50,013 nt of DNA from an uncultured Clostridia bacterium (GCA_938045615.1 CALIBC010000145.1:1-50013); one strand, 5' to 3'; positions 26,940 through 34,562 are shown, numbered from the stretch's first letter. The notes: generated from the sequence alone by a model not told the origin. A program made the numbers and translations.

Positions 26940-27959
26940 TCACATCCTCACATCTATGACAGGTATCTCCGGCAGAGCATCTTTCATTTCCCGGAGCAAA
27001 AGACGGTTATCAAACGTATAACCGGAAGGCGCCCACGGATTCACCGTTATAAGCGCTATTTCTATCTTCTTGAGCACCGATACCCTGAACCCCCTCTTTC
27101 TCAATTTGCCCCAGTCCATCGGGTTTATGAATATCTTTGTCGGATCTTTCAACACAAACCTCACTTCCTTGAGTTTGTTAGATCTTATATCTGAAATCAC
27201 GCTGTTTGTAAAGGCGCCGGGAATGTAAACAAATCTCGTTTTTTCATCTATCGCCTCGTCTATATGCCTTGCGGCTCCAAGACCGGTCACAAGATCCATT
27301 TTTCTGACACGCCCGTCCTCATCTATCAGCATAATCTTGTTGTCAAAATTCTCTTTTTCTATAATATCTCTGTATTTGCCCGCCCCAAGCTCGTCGGTAG
27401 AATACAGATTTACGACATGAGCCGTCTCTTCGACGACTTTGCTCAATTTCCTCGATATGACCGCCCCGGTGGCCAGTATTATGGCATCGGATGTTTCAGG
27501 CGAGGCTATGGTCTTGCGGTCGATGGCGCCGTCTATCAAAATCAGATCACAACCCTCTTTTAGCATATCTTCGCAGAGCATCTTCTGCTCCGCATTTATC
27601 ACAGGTCCTGCGACCTGCACGTACCCCGCTTCCTTGACTCTGCATATCAGAAGGGTTCCGATCGCGGTGGAATAATTCGTCCGTTTTATTACCTCAAGCC
27701 CGGCATCCGACATTTCGTAGAGAAACGAGGGTACGGCTACAAGGGTTTCTTCATCCAGATAAACTCTCGGTTTTTCGGTGCCGGTGACCAGATCCTGAGT
27801 TTCTCCGTCTCTTCCGGTTGACGTTATCCCGAGTCTTATCCCCTCGTCCATCGCCTCCTCGATCAGATAATTCAAGGCTGTGGTCTTGCCGGCGTTCTTC
27901 GCCATGCCTACTATGGACAGTGTCTTATATTTAGTTGACAGTTCCCGCAACAACTCCAT
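26940..27959 (-). CDS. kamB: Lysine 5,6-aminomutase reactivase subunit KamB
   Basis: This is a 339-residue protein with an N-terminal P-loop (VGMAKNAGKTT, residues 17-27) and a conserved TSTGRDGE segment after it. It is the usual gene between kamA and the MutS-like kamC. KamB and KamC are thought to act together to reactivate the aminomutase; the assignment rests on position and overall family resemblance. AGGGA lies seven bases before the ATG. The gene touches kamC (TGA and GTG overlap), and is separated from kamA by 114 bp that contain a very stable hairpin. Confidence 0.87.
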   Translation of the reverse strand: MELLRELSTKYKTLSIVGMAKNAGKTTALNYLIEEAMDEGIRLGITSTGRDGETQDLVTGTEKPRVYLDEETLVAVPSFLYEMSDAGLEVIKRTNYSTAIGTLLICRVKEAGYVQVAGPVINAEQKMLCEDMLKEGCDLILIDGAIDRKTIASPETSDAIILATGAVISRKLSKVVEETAHVVNLYSTDELGAGKYRDIIEKENFDNKIMLIDEDGRVRKMDLVTGLGAARHIDEAIDEKTRFVYIPGAFTNSVISDIRSNKLKEVRFVLKDPTKIFINPMDWGKLRKRGFRVSVLKKIEIALITVNPWAPSGYTFDNRLLLREMKDALPEIPVIDVRM

Positions 27960-28012
27960 TTAATATCCCTGATTCCCGTAAAATAATCCCGTAACAATTC
28001 ACACACTTACTG

Positions 28013-28046
28013 AATGAATAGGGAGACCGAAGTCCCCCTATTCATT
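28013..28046 (-). other. Stable UUCG-tetraloop hairpin between kamA and kamB
   Basis: Two 15-nt arms pair with one G-U, closed on the minus strand by C(UUCG)G, the exceptionally stable tetraloop. No T-run follows in the direction of transcription, so it does not look like an ordinary terminator. It could protect the 3' end of the kdd-kamA part of the message, mark a processing site, or lower expression of downstream genes. Confidence 0.7.
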
Positions 28047-28073
28047 ATTGCCGATAGGCCCACTTAAGCGGAC

Positions 28074-29339
28074 TTACTCTTCATGCTTGTTCCTCTCGTG
28101 TCTTGCAAGATGAGCCGGTTCCATCGACTTGATCTGCAAGCCCTCACCAAGAGCCGATACACCTTCAACCTTGATGCCAGGTTTACCCTTGCGGTAGTTG
28201 AAGTTACACTTAAGGTCAGGCAAATGAGGCTGTGTGTAAGTAGTGATAACGCCCTCGTAGTTTCTCAGAATGATCTTGTCCGGTGTCTCGGAGATCACAT
28301 ACTGAGGCATTACAGGCGTCTTTCCGCCGCCTCCCGGAGCATCTATTACAAATGTAGGGATGCAGTAACCCGATGTATGTCCTCTCAAGCCCTCCATGAT
28401 TTCCATACCTTTTGCCATCGTGGTTCTGAAATGTTCTATACCCACGGAAAGGTCGCAGATATAGATATAGTAAGGTCTTACCCTGTTCATTGCAAGTTCA
28501 TGCACAAGATCCATCATGATTGACTTGTCATCGTTTACGCCTCTGAGCAGCACGCTCTGGTTTCCGAGCGGAATGCCGGCATCGGCGAGCTTTCTCAAAG
28601 CTTCTTTTGCTTCAGGTGTCATTTCCTGAGGATGGTTGAAGTGAGTGTTCAGCCAGATCGGATGATACTTCTTCAGCATGTTGACCAGATCGTCGGTGAT
28701 TCTCTGCGGCATAACGACAGGAACCCTGCTTCCGATTCTAACGATCTCAACGTGCTCTATCTTGCGAAGTTCGCTGATGATGTACTCAAGAGTGCTGTCC
28801 TCAACCAAAAGCGCATCTCCGCCGGAGAGCAATACGTCTCTGACCTGCGGGGTCTTTCTGATGTACTCGATACATGCGTCGATATCTTCCCTTGATCTTG
28901 CCCCGTCCGTTTCACCTGCTAGTCTTCTTCTCGTACAGTGACGACAGTACATGGAACACTGGTCGGTGATAAGGAAGAGAACCCTGTCAGGATATCTATG
29001 CGTAAGTCCCGGTGCCGGTGAATCCGCATCCTCGTGAAGAGGGTCTGCATCATCCGCCTCGGATCTGTGCATCTCAGCAAGCGTCGGAACTGCCTGCATC
29101 CTTACAGGATCGGTATGATCGTCCGTGTCCATCAAAGACGCATAGTAAGGGGTTATTCCCACTCTGAAGCCCCCTATAACCTTTTCAATGTCAGCCTTTT
29201 CTTTGTCGGTCAGGTTGATCACCTTGTTTATATCCTCAACCGTGGACAATCTGTTTGCAACCTGCCAGTGCCAGTCGTTCCACTGTTCCTCAGTTACATC
29301 CTTGAACAAAGGAATGTCTTTCCAATTTCTGATAGCCAT
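28074..29339 (-). CDS. kamA: L-lysine 2,3-aminomutase
   Basis: KamA converts L-lysine to L-beta-lysine with a radical-SAM [4Fe-4S] cluster and pyridoxal phosphate, the first step of the pathway. The cluster cysteines are Cys128, Cys132 and Cys135 (CSMYCRHC), followed by TRRR. The PLP-binding lysine lies in PGGGGKTPVMPQY. The length (421 residues) matches the clostridial enzyme. ATG at 29339 follows AGGAG. It lies 205 bp after kdd, and the gap contains two hairpins (29366-29402 and 29437-29472) but no clear promoter. The S-adenosylmethionine it needs links it to metK, though no shared control is visible. Confidence 0.97.
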   Translation of the reverse strand: MAIRNWKDIPLFKDVTEEQWNDWHWQVANRLSTVEDINKVINLTDKEKADIEKVIGGFRVGITPYYASLMDTDDHTDPVRMQAVPTLAEMHRSEADDADPLHEDADSPAPGLTHRYPDRVLFLITDQCSMYCRHCTRRRLAGETDGARSREDIDACIEYIRKTPQVRDVLLSGGDALLVEDSTLEYIISELRKIEHVEIVRIGSRVPVVMPQRITDDLVNMLKKYHPIWLNTHFNHPQEMTPEAKEALRKLADAGIPLGNQSVLLRGVNDDKSIMMDLVHELAMNRVRPYYIYICDLSVGIEHFRTTMAKGMEIMEGLRGHTSGYCIPTFVIDAPGGGGKTPVMPQYVISETPDKIILRNYEGVITTYTQPHLPDLKCNFNYRKGKPGIKVEGVSALGEGLQIKSMEPAHLARHERNKHEE

Positions 29340-29365
29340 AATAAATCTCCTGTTTTCATCTTTTC

Positions 29366-29472
29366 GATCACCGCTAAACGTTTATCCGCAAAAGCGGCGA
29401 TCCCCGTCTCTATTCATACTGTTCAAATTGAATATCCACAGTCGGAATCCCTTATGCGAAATTCCAACTGTG
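29366..29472 (-). other. Two leader hairpins between kdd and kamA
   Basis: The first (29437-29472) has 12-bp arms, CACAGTCGGAAT and ATTCCAACTGTG, with one mismatch and a 12-nt loop. The second (29366-29402) pairs GATCACCGC with GCGGCGATC with one wobble and a 19-nt loop, ending about 16 bases before the kamA ribosome site. They could be RNA structures that tune kamA translation or, for the first, a DNA-binding palindrome. Confidence 0.5.
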
Positions 29473-29544
29473 AACGAGTAATAACATATGTGAGCGTAGC
29501 CACATCGGTCAGTGTTTTGACCCTACATGACTTTACTCAACAAA

Positions 29545-30606
29545 TTAAGCATACATCTGGCGGAAAAGATCTTTCAAAGCCTCATTTTCTCTCAGTTCCT
29601 GAAGAGTAATCTCAGCATGACCCTTGCAGTAACCGTTTCCGATGATCATGTTTACGTCTTTGCCAACACCCTCTGCTCCGAGAGCTGCCTTTGTAAAGCT
29701 GGTAGCCATAGAGAAGAAGTAAACAAGACCGTCATCCTTGGTTGCAAGGATGGAAGCCATTTCCGTGTTTTCCACGTTTACAACGTTGATGACAACATCG
29801 CAAAGCTCACCGTCGGTAAGTTCCATTACCTTCTCATACATACCTACGGCATCGGTTGCGTCGATGTGGAAATATTCATCGGCAAGGTTGAGGTTCTTAG
29901 CTCTGTCTTCCGATCTCTGCGTTCCTGCCGCACAGATCACCTTACCCGTAACTCCTGCTCTTTTCTTCGCTTCATAGAGGCAGAGAAGTCCCGATTTTCC
30001 GCCGCCGCCGATAACAAGAACGGTGTCTCCCGGCTTAACGAGTTTTGCAGTCTGGGCAGGTGCTCCGGCAACGTCAAGCGCAGAAAGTGCAAGACCTTCT
30101 TCCATGTCATCCGGAAGCTTTGCATAGATACCGCTCTGGAACAGAATTGCATGTCCCTTGATGTCAACCTGGTCGATGGCAGGTCTCATTTCCAGAATCT
30201 CGTCGATCACAAGAGGTGTAAGGGAAAGTGACACGAGGGTCGCAATCTTGTCTCCAACCTTTAGGTCACCTTTCCATTCAGGTCCGATCTCCTCAACGGT
30301 ACCGATCAGCATTCCACCGGAACCTGTCCAAGGGTTCTTATGCTTTCCTGCTTTTGCAACGATTCCAAGCATCGTTTCCTTTATCTTTTCGATATCATCC
30401 GCTGACAGATCATCCGTAGGTTTCTTTCCGCAGGCATGATCTACAACCGATGTAAAAGATGCCGAGTCGATATTCAGAGTCTTGACAGCGATCTTAATCT
30501 CGTTGTCGTAGATCTCCATATCGTTGTCGATAACATCAGCCGGTTGCGGCAAAACACCCTTTGGTGAGATTACTCTGTGGGTTCCGTATGGATTTCCTTT
30601 TTTCAT
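29545..30606 (-). CDS. kdd: 3,5-diaminohexanoate dehydrogenase
   Basis: Kdd oxidatively deaminates L-erythro-3,5-diaminohexanoate to 5-amino-3-oxohexanoate with NAD(P). The 353-residue product has the expected N-terminal catalytic region (PYGTHRVISPKGVLPQ) and a Rossmann domain with the nucleotide loop VIGGGGKSG. The length is normal. AGGAGG lies eight bases before the ATG at 30606, and a good sigma-A promoter is at 30677-30705. It is first in the operon kdd-kamABCDE-atoDA. Its paralogue forms the sensor half of the regulator encoded just upstream. Confidence 0.96.
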   Translation of the reverse strand: MKKGNPYGTHRVISPKGVLPQPADVIDNDMEIYDNEIKIAVKTLNIDSASFTSVVDHACGKKPTDDLSADDIEKIKETMLGIVAKAGKHKNPWTGSGGMLIGTVEEIGPEWKGDLKVGDKIATLVSLSLTPLVIDEILEMRPAIDQVDIKGHAILFQSGIYAKLPDDMEEGLALSALDVAGAPAQTAKLVKPGDTVLVIGGGGKSGLLCLYEAKKRAGVTGKVICAAGTQRSEDRAKNLNLADEYFHIDATDAVGMYEKVMELTDGELCDVVINVVNVENTEMASILATKDDGLVYFFSMATSFTKAALGAEGVGKDVNMIIGNGYCKGHAEITLQELRENEALKDLFRQMYA

Positions 30607-30676
30607 TACATTATCCTCCTAAAAAATTCAATAATATTTTAAAGCTAAATTTACTCGACCTTAAGCCGACGGTTTC

Positions 30677-30705
30677 ATTATAGTTTTCTTTATAAAACAT
30701 GTCTA
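30677..30705 (-). promoter_or_regulatory. Sigma-A type promoter of the lysine-fermentation operon
   Basis: The minus strand has TAGACA (30700-30705), an exact 17-bp spacer and consensus TATAAT (30677-30682). The predicted start is near 30669, giving a leader of about 60 nt. I see no sigma-54 -24/-12 element (TGGCAC-N5-TTGCA) in the kdd upstream region. Confidence 0.75.
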
Positions 30706-30752
30706 TAATTTCCGATGTGGCCACTTGGCAATTTTTTGACAATCCTCTTTTT

Positions 30753-30800
30753 GATTCTTATTCGGTTCACATGCGGCACGCCTCGATTCTTTTTCGGTTC
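30753..30800 (-). promoter_or_regulatory. Two candidate activator sites upstream of the kdd promoter
   Basis: GATTC-N6-GGTTC occurs at 30753-30768 and again at 30785-30800. The starts are 32 bp apart, about three helical turns. Both continue with the same pattern (CGGTTC, purine, pyrimidine, AT). A third related site lies before the regulator gene. The centres are about 92 and 124 bp upstream of the predicted kdd start, a usual distance for activators of the NtrC type. Confidence 0.6.
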
Positions 30801-30924
30801 ATATCTGCTCCACCCAAACCTTACGCCGGAGTGACGCATTGTCGTAAAAGCGTGTGGCATGCGCAGAACTTCACGCAGTGCCATGGCAGCACCATAGCAG
30901 ACAGTCATGCCTTCGGCGGCATCG

Positions 30925-32973
30925 TCAAAGACTGTATTTTTTCTTTTTCCTCACAAGCTGCGTCTGGCTTATCCCCACGGCTTTTGCGACTTTTCTGGTG
31001 GAGCCGAACTGCTCGCAGGCGTGTTTCAGGATGTTCTTTTCAAAATTTTTTACCATCCTGTCCAGATCCATTACCTGACCCTCGCACATTGGAACGCCTC
31101 CTGCCGAGGAAGCCTCAAAAACATCGCCGTGCAACTCGCGCATTACATCTATCAGTGTAATCTGTTCTCTCGGGGTTCCTATCATAAGCCTTTGAATCGT
31201 ATTTTCAAATTCCCTTATATTTCCCGGCCAGTCGCATTGTTTGAGATATTCGACTGCGTCTCTGTCTATCGTCCTCTTCATATCGAACTTTTCTCCGTAC
31301 TTTCGCAGAAAATGACGTGTCAGGGCGGTTATATCCCCGGTTCGTTCCTTGAGCTTCGGAACCTGAATGTTAACGACGTTCAAACGATAATACAGATCCC
31401 TCCTGAAGCTGCTTTCGGATATCATGCTTTCTATGTTCCTGTTGGTTGCCGACAGTATACGCACATTGCTTTTGACCGGAACCGTCCCTCCCACTCGCAG
31501 AAATTCACCGTCCTGAATCACTCTGAGAAGTTTCGCCTGCATGTCCGCAGAAAGCTCCCCCACATCGTCCAGGAAGATCGTTCCGTTGTCGGCACGCTCA
31601 AAATAGCCGCTTCTGCCTCTCTCTATACCAAAAAAATCAGCTTCAAGTCTCTCCGATGCTATCGATGCGCAATTCACTTTTATAAACGGTTGCATCTTTC
31701 TTGTGCTGTTTTTGTAAATTATATTTGCGACCTTTTCCTTGCCCACTCCCGTATCGCCCGTTATCAAAACGTTGCAGTCGTATTTGGAGACGGTAAGTAT
31801 CTCATCCAGCACCGTCGCCATCGCTCTGCTCTCGCAAATAAAATCTTCCAGCATAGTCTGTCGCTGCCCCGACACCTCCCTGAGTCTGCTTTCCCTATTT
31901 ATGGGATATGCGGGGTCGTCGTTGAATCTCACGTTCATCTCCACGGCACGTTCAACGTACGGAGCTATGTCTTTGACTATGTCTATGTCGAAGTTCTCAT
32001 ACGAGGCGACAAATCCGTCGGCGCACTTTATCTCCATCTGTTTTGAGATTGCTTCGGTTATGTACAGCGCTATGTTGTAGTTGTTTATGAGATTTGCAAA
32101 CACCACGGTTCCGCCCTGCCTAGTCGCCAGAATATTTATCGTCTCCGCACCCGGTATATCCGCGCAGTTCACCGACAGGTCAAACGGCGCCTTTTTCTGT
32201 ATTTCTTCCATACACTCAAGCGGCTTCAGTATATCCACCATCCTAACTTCGGAAAATACGCTGTCCATAAGCCTGTCCATCGAACTTCCCCCGAGCATCG
32301 ATTCCGTCTTCCTGTCAAGCAGACATATTATTTCGGAATCATCCCTTGCCACTTTCTTTATGGCATATCCGAAGAACAGGTTCGTAAGTTTATTGTTTCC
32401 CACGACAAGAAATTTTTTCTTGCCCACTGCGGTATTGCTGACTTTCAGCAGTGTTCCCGATTCATTCAGCGCATAAAGTAGCAGACTGAGGTTGACATCG
32501 TCGCTTTTCTGAACCACAGGGATCTTGTCGTACACTATGGCATAGCCCTCCACGTCCACCTGACCAAAAGCTCTGTCTATGGCGACCACCTTATCTATGC
32601 TGACAGGCACGGAAGCCATAGATGTATTGCAGATAATCTCATCTCCCGGCTTCAATTTCAGCACGTTCCCGTACTCGGATCCGATTTCACTGACGGTACC
32701 GTAAAAAAGTCCACCTGTGTCCGTGACCGGATTGTGAAGCTTGCCCCGTCTTATGACTATGTCCATTATTTTCTGCTTTATTCGTTCATCATTGTCGTTG
32801 GCCTCAAGGCATATCTGTTTGAAACTGGTCCCCTCTATGTGTATCTTATGTATATCCACCCTCATCTCAAAGGGTTCCAATTTACGACTATTGTCCAGCT
32901 TCCATGCAGAAGTGGGCAGGACGTATTGTGGCTCAAGTACCCGACTCTGCCCAAAACCGTCGTAGCGACTCAT
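30925..32973 (-). CDS. NtrC-type AAA+ transcriptional regulator with a diaminohexanoate-dehydrogenase-like sensor domain
   Basis: This is a 682-residue fusion. Residues 1-345 align along their length with the neighbouring Kdd (shared features include HNP.T..G, GTV.EIG, LK.GD.I, IDQVDI/FGQVDV and VEGYAI), but the dinucleotide loop is degenerate (GNNKLTN instead of GGGGKSG), so catalysis is unlikely. Residues about 375-605 are an AAA+ domain with Walker A GDTGVGKE (from residue 405) and Walker B FLDD (Asp468-Asp469, where family members usually have Asp-Glu). The sigma-54-contacting GAFTGA loop is missing near residue 455, where the chain goes directly from ERG to RSGYFERA. Residues 640-682 are a Fis-type helix-turn-helix. 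It most likely activates the lysine operon on sensing a pathway intermediate; that is inference. Confidence 0.92.
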   Translation of the reverse strand: MSRYDGFGQSRVLEPQYVLPTSAWKLDNSRKLEPFEMRVDIHKIHIEGTSFKQICLEANDNDERIKQKIMDIVIRRGKLHNPVTDTGGLFYGTVSEIGSEYGNVLKLKPGDEIICNTSMASVPVSIDKVVAIDRAFGQVDVEGYAIVYDKIPVVQKSDDVNLSLLLYALNESGTLLKVSNTAVGKKKFLVVGNNKLTNLFFGYAIKKVARDDSEIICLLDRKTESMLGGSSMDRLMDSVFSEVRMVDILKPLECMEEIQKKAPFDLSVNCADIPGAETINILATRQGGTVVFANLINNYNIALYITEAISKQMEIKCADGFVASYENFDIDIVKDIAPYVERAVEMNVRFNDDPAYPINRESRLREVSGQRQTMLEDFICESRAMATVLDEILTVSKYDCNVLITGDTGVGKEKVANIIYKNSTRKMQPFIKVNCASIASERLEADFFGIERGRSGYFERADNGTIFLDDVGELSADMQAKLLRVIQDGEFLRVGGTVPVKSNVRILSATNRNIESMISESSFRRDLYYRLNVVNIQVPKLKERTGDITALTRHFLRKYGEKFDMKRTIDRDAVEYLKQCDWPGNIREFENTIQRLMIGTPREQITLIDVMRELHGDVFEASSAGGVPMCEGQVMDLDRMVKNFEKNILKHACEQFGSTRKVAKAVGISQTQLVRKKKKYSL

Positions 32974-32995
32974 TTCTGTTTCACTCCTTTTTCAT

Positions 32996-33013
32996 CGAAC
33001 CTAAAACGGTTCG
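32996..33013. promoter_or_regulatory. Palindromic operator upstream of the regulator gene
   Basis: CGAACCTAAAACGGTTCG is a perfect 6-bp-arm palindrome with a 6-bp spacer. Its right half and following bases (CGGTTCGCAT) match the two sites upstream of kdd. It lies 23 bp before the regulator's start codon and about 195 bp before kal, so autoregulation and control of kal are both possible. Confidence 0.6.
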
Positions 33014-33126
33014 CATTTATCTTCGTCAATGGTAAAACATTTCCCCAAGTTTTGCAAATGTTATTTACACAATCAGATTTTATAAATATAATTAGATCGT
33101 TATTGAGTCGTTGTTCCTCAGGATAA

Positions 33127-33145
33127 CCCGGTATAATAACCCGGG
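33127..33145 (+). promoter_or_regulatory. Candidate kal promoter, -10 flanked by an inverted repeat
   Basis: Consensus TATAAT (33132-33137) is bracketed by CCCGG (33127-33131) and CCGGG (33141-33145). No good -35 is present at 16-18 bp, which fits a promoter needing an activator. The inverted repeat could be an operator covering the -10. Confidence 0.5.
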
Positions 33146-33207
33146 ACGCGAAAACTGCGAATATCCACGTGAACGATGACAAGCACAGAATGAAAAGGAG
33201 TAAACAA

Positions 33208-33603
33208 ATGGCTGAAGAAAAAATTACATCTACACTACGCCTCAGAATGTCCGCCAAGGACGCTCATTACGGCGGGGAATTGGTCGATGGGGCGCACATG
33301 GTACACCTGTTCGGCGATGTGGCAACGGAACTTTTGATCAAACTTGACGGAGACGAAGGTCTGTTCTGCGCATACGACAATATCGAATTCCTCGCACCTA
33401 CATTTGCCGGCGATTACATCGAGGCATATGGCGAGATCACCAAGATCGGAAACACTTCGAGAAAGATGTCCTTTGAGGCGCGCAAAGTTGTTGTTTCAAG
33501 AAAAGACATAAACGCATCCGCCGCTGATTTCCTCGAAGAGCCTATCGTTGTCGCAAGAGCGACCGGAACCTGCGTTACACCTAAGGAAATGAAGCGCAAA
33601 TAA
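33208..33603 (+). CDS. kal: 3-aminobutyryl-CoA ammonia-lyase
   Basis: Kal removes ammonia from L-3-aminobutyryl-CoA to give crotonyl-CoA, the last nitrogen-releasing step of lysine fermentation. The 131-residue product is a single hotdog domain, with LRLRMSAKDAHYGGELVDGA at the start and the length of known Kal proteins. AAAGGAG lies seven bases before ATG 33208; a longer reading from 33169 has no such site. It is divergent from the regulator gene rather than inside the operon, with its own promoter. Assignment relies on the family plus the lysine context, since the hotdog fold alone is not specific. Confidence 0.92.
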   Translation: MAEEKITSTLRLRMSAKDAHYGGELVDGAHMVHLFGDVATELLIKLDGDEGLFCAYDNIEFLAPTFAGDYIEAYGEITKIGNTSRKMSFEARKVVVSRKDINASAADFLEEPIVVARATGTCVTPKEMKRK

Positions 33604-33629
33604 CAATTGAGTCATACATTGCGTATATG

Positions 33630-33661
33630 AAAAAGAGGCAGGCTGTCAAACGGCCTGCCTC
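33630..33661. terminator. Terminator hairpin between kal and rlmB
   Basis: Perfect 9-bp arms GAGGCAGGC and GCCTGCCTC enclose a 9-nt loop. On the minus strand it is followed by TTTTT, so it is a good terminator for rlmB transcription. On the plus strand the T content after it is weaker, so kal termination may be partial. Confidence 0.8.
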
Positions 33662-33702
33662 ACTGCTTTATCAACAGTCGTACCGGTTTCTATCAACACT
33701 TT

Positions 33703-33777
33703 TTGTCATATAACCACCTATCGACCAAGATTGTCATATAACCACCTATCGACCAAGATTATCATATAACCACCTGT
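33703..33777. repeat. Tandem 28-bp repeat, about 2.7 copies
   Basis: Units begin at 33703, 33731 and 33759 and share TCATATAACCACCT. The first two copies are identical over 28 bp and the third breaks off. They lie in the convergent gap between kal and rlmB. There are no spacers, so it is not a CRISPR array. Confidence 0.9.
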
Positions 33778-33794
33778 AACCCCGAGGAGTTTTT

Positions 33795-34562
33795 TCACAA
33801 AACCTCATCTCGCTGTTTCCTGATTTCATACATGAGCACCGCCGCGGCGTTGGATGCATTGAGCGATGAGATTCTGCCGAGCATCGGAATCGATACGACA
33901 AAATCGCACTTGGCTTTCACAAGGCGGCTTATACCCGAACCTTCGTTGCCTATAACCAGCGCCATCGGGCCTTTCATATCCGCTTTATAGTAAGTATCGC
34001 CGTCCATGTCACAGGCATATAGCCACAATCCCTGTTCTTTCAGCATATCGACGGTTCGTGCTATGTTGGCGACCCTTGCGCAGGGCAGATATTCCACCGC
34101 TCCCGCCGAGGATTTTGCAACCGTTCCTGTAACTCCCGAGGCTCTTCGCTTGGAAATTATGATTCCGTGAGCTCCGGCGCATTCGGCGGTTCTCATCACA
34201 GCTCCAAGATTGTGCGGATCCTCAATGCCGTCGGCAATTATGATAAAAGGGGATTCTTCGCGTTTTTTTGCAAGCGCCAGTATCTCTTCCACGGAACAAT
34301 ATTTATAGGGGGAAATCACCGCGGCAACGCCTTGGTGAGGTGTCCCTGCACTCTTCTTGTCGAGATTTACCTTATTCTCATCGCAGACCGGAACGCCTCT
34401 TTCCTTTGCCATATGCAATATTTTGCCGACAGATCCTCCGGCGCCTTTCTGAATAAGGATCTTTGCGATCTCTCTTCCGCTCTTCAACGCCTCGGTCACA
34501 GGATTTCTTCCGAAGATCAGCTCTTCATCCTGAGTTTTTGTTTGTTCTCTGTTCTCTTTCAT
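33795..34562 (-). CDS. rlmB: 23S rRNA 2'-O-ribose methyltransferase, SpoU/TrmH family
   Basis: This family methylates the 2'-hydroxyl of guanosine 2251 in 23S rRNA (RlmB) with a SAM-binding trefoil knot. Residues 15-90 are the substrate-binding domain (FGRNPVTEALKSG). The knot domain has the three signature motifs: DPHNLGAVMRTAECAG, VIGNEGSGI and IPMLGRISSLNASNAAAV. The 255-residue length is normal. It lies in the classic Firmicute string after cysS and mrnC, which supports RlmB over other SpoU proteins. It is last in a long minus-strand operon. Confidence 0.93.
   Translation of the reverse strand: MKENREQTKTQDEELIFGRNPVTEALKSGREIAKILIQKGAGGSVGKILHMAKERGVPVCDENKVNLDKKSAGTPHQGVAAVISPYKYCSVEEILALAKKREESPFIIIADGIEDPHNLGAVMRTAECAGAHGIIISKRRASGVTGTVAKSSAGAVEYLPCARVANIARTVDMLKEQGLWLYACDMDGDTYYKADMKGPMALVIGNEGSGISRLVKAKCDFVVSIPMLGRISSLNASNAAAVLMYEIRKQRDEVL

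Noticed and set aside
30607..30924. Sigma-54 promoter for the lysine operon
   Set aside because: I looked for TGGCAC-N5-TTGCA because the regulator is NtrC-like, but found only a near-consensus sigma-A promoter; the missing GAFTGA loop agrees with this.
30907..32046. Plus-strand open frame of 379 codons opposite the regulator
   Set aside because: It is the shadow of the AAA+ domain coding strand, without a ribosome site or recognisable domain.
33703..33777. CRISPR array
   Set aside because: The 28-bp units are directly adjacent with no spacers, and no cas genes are present.
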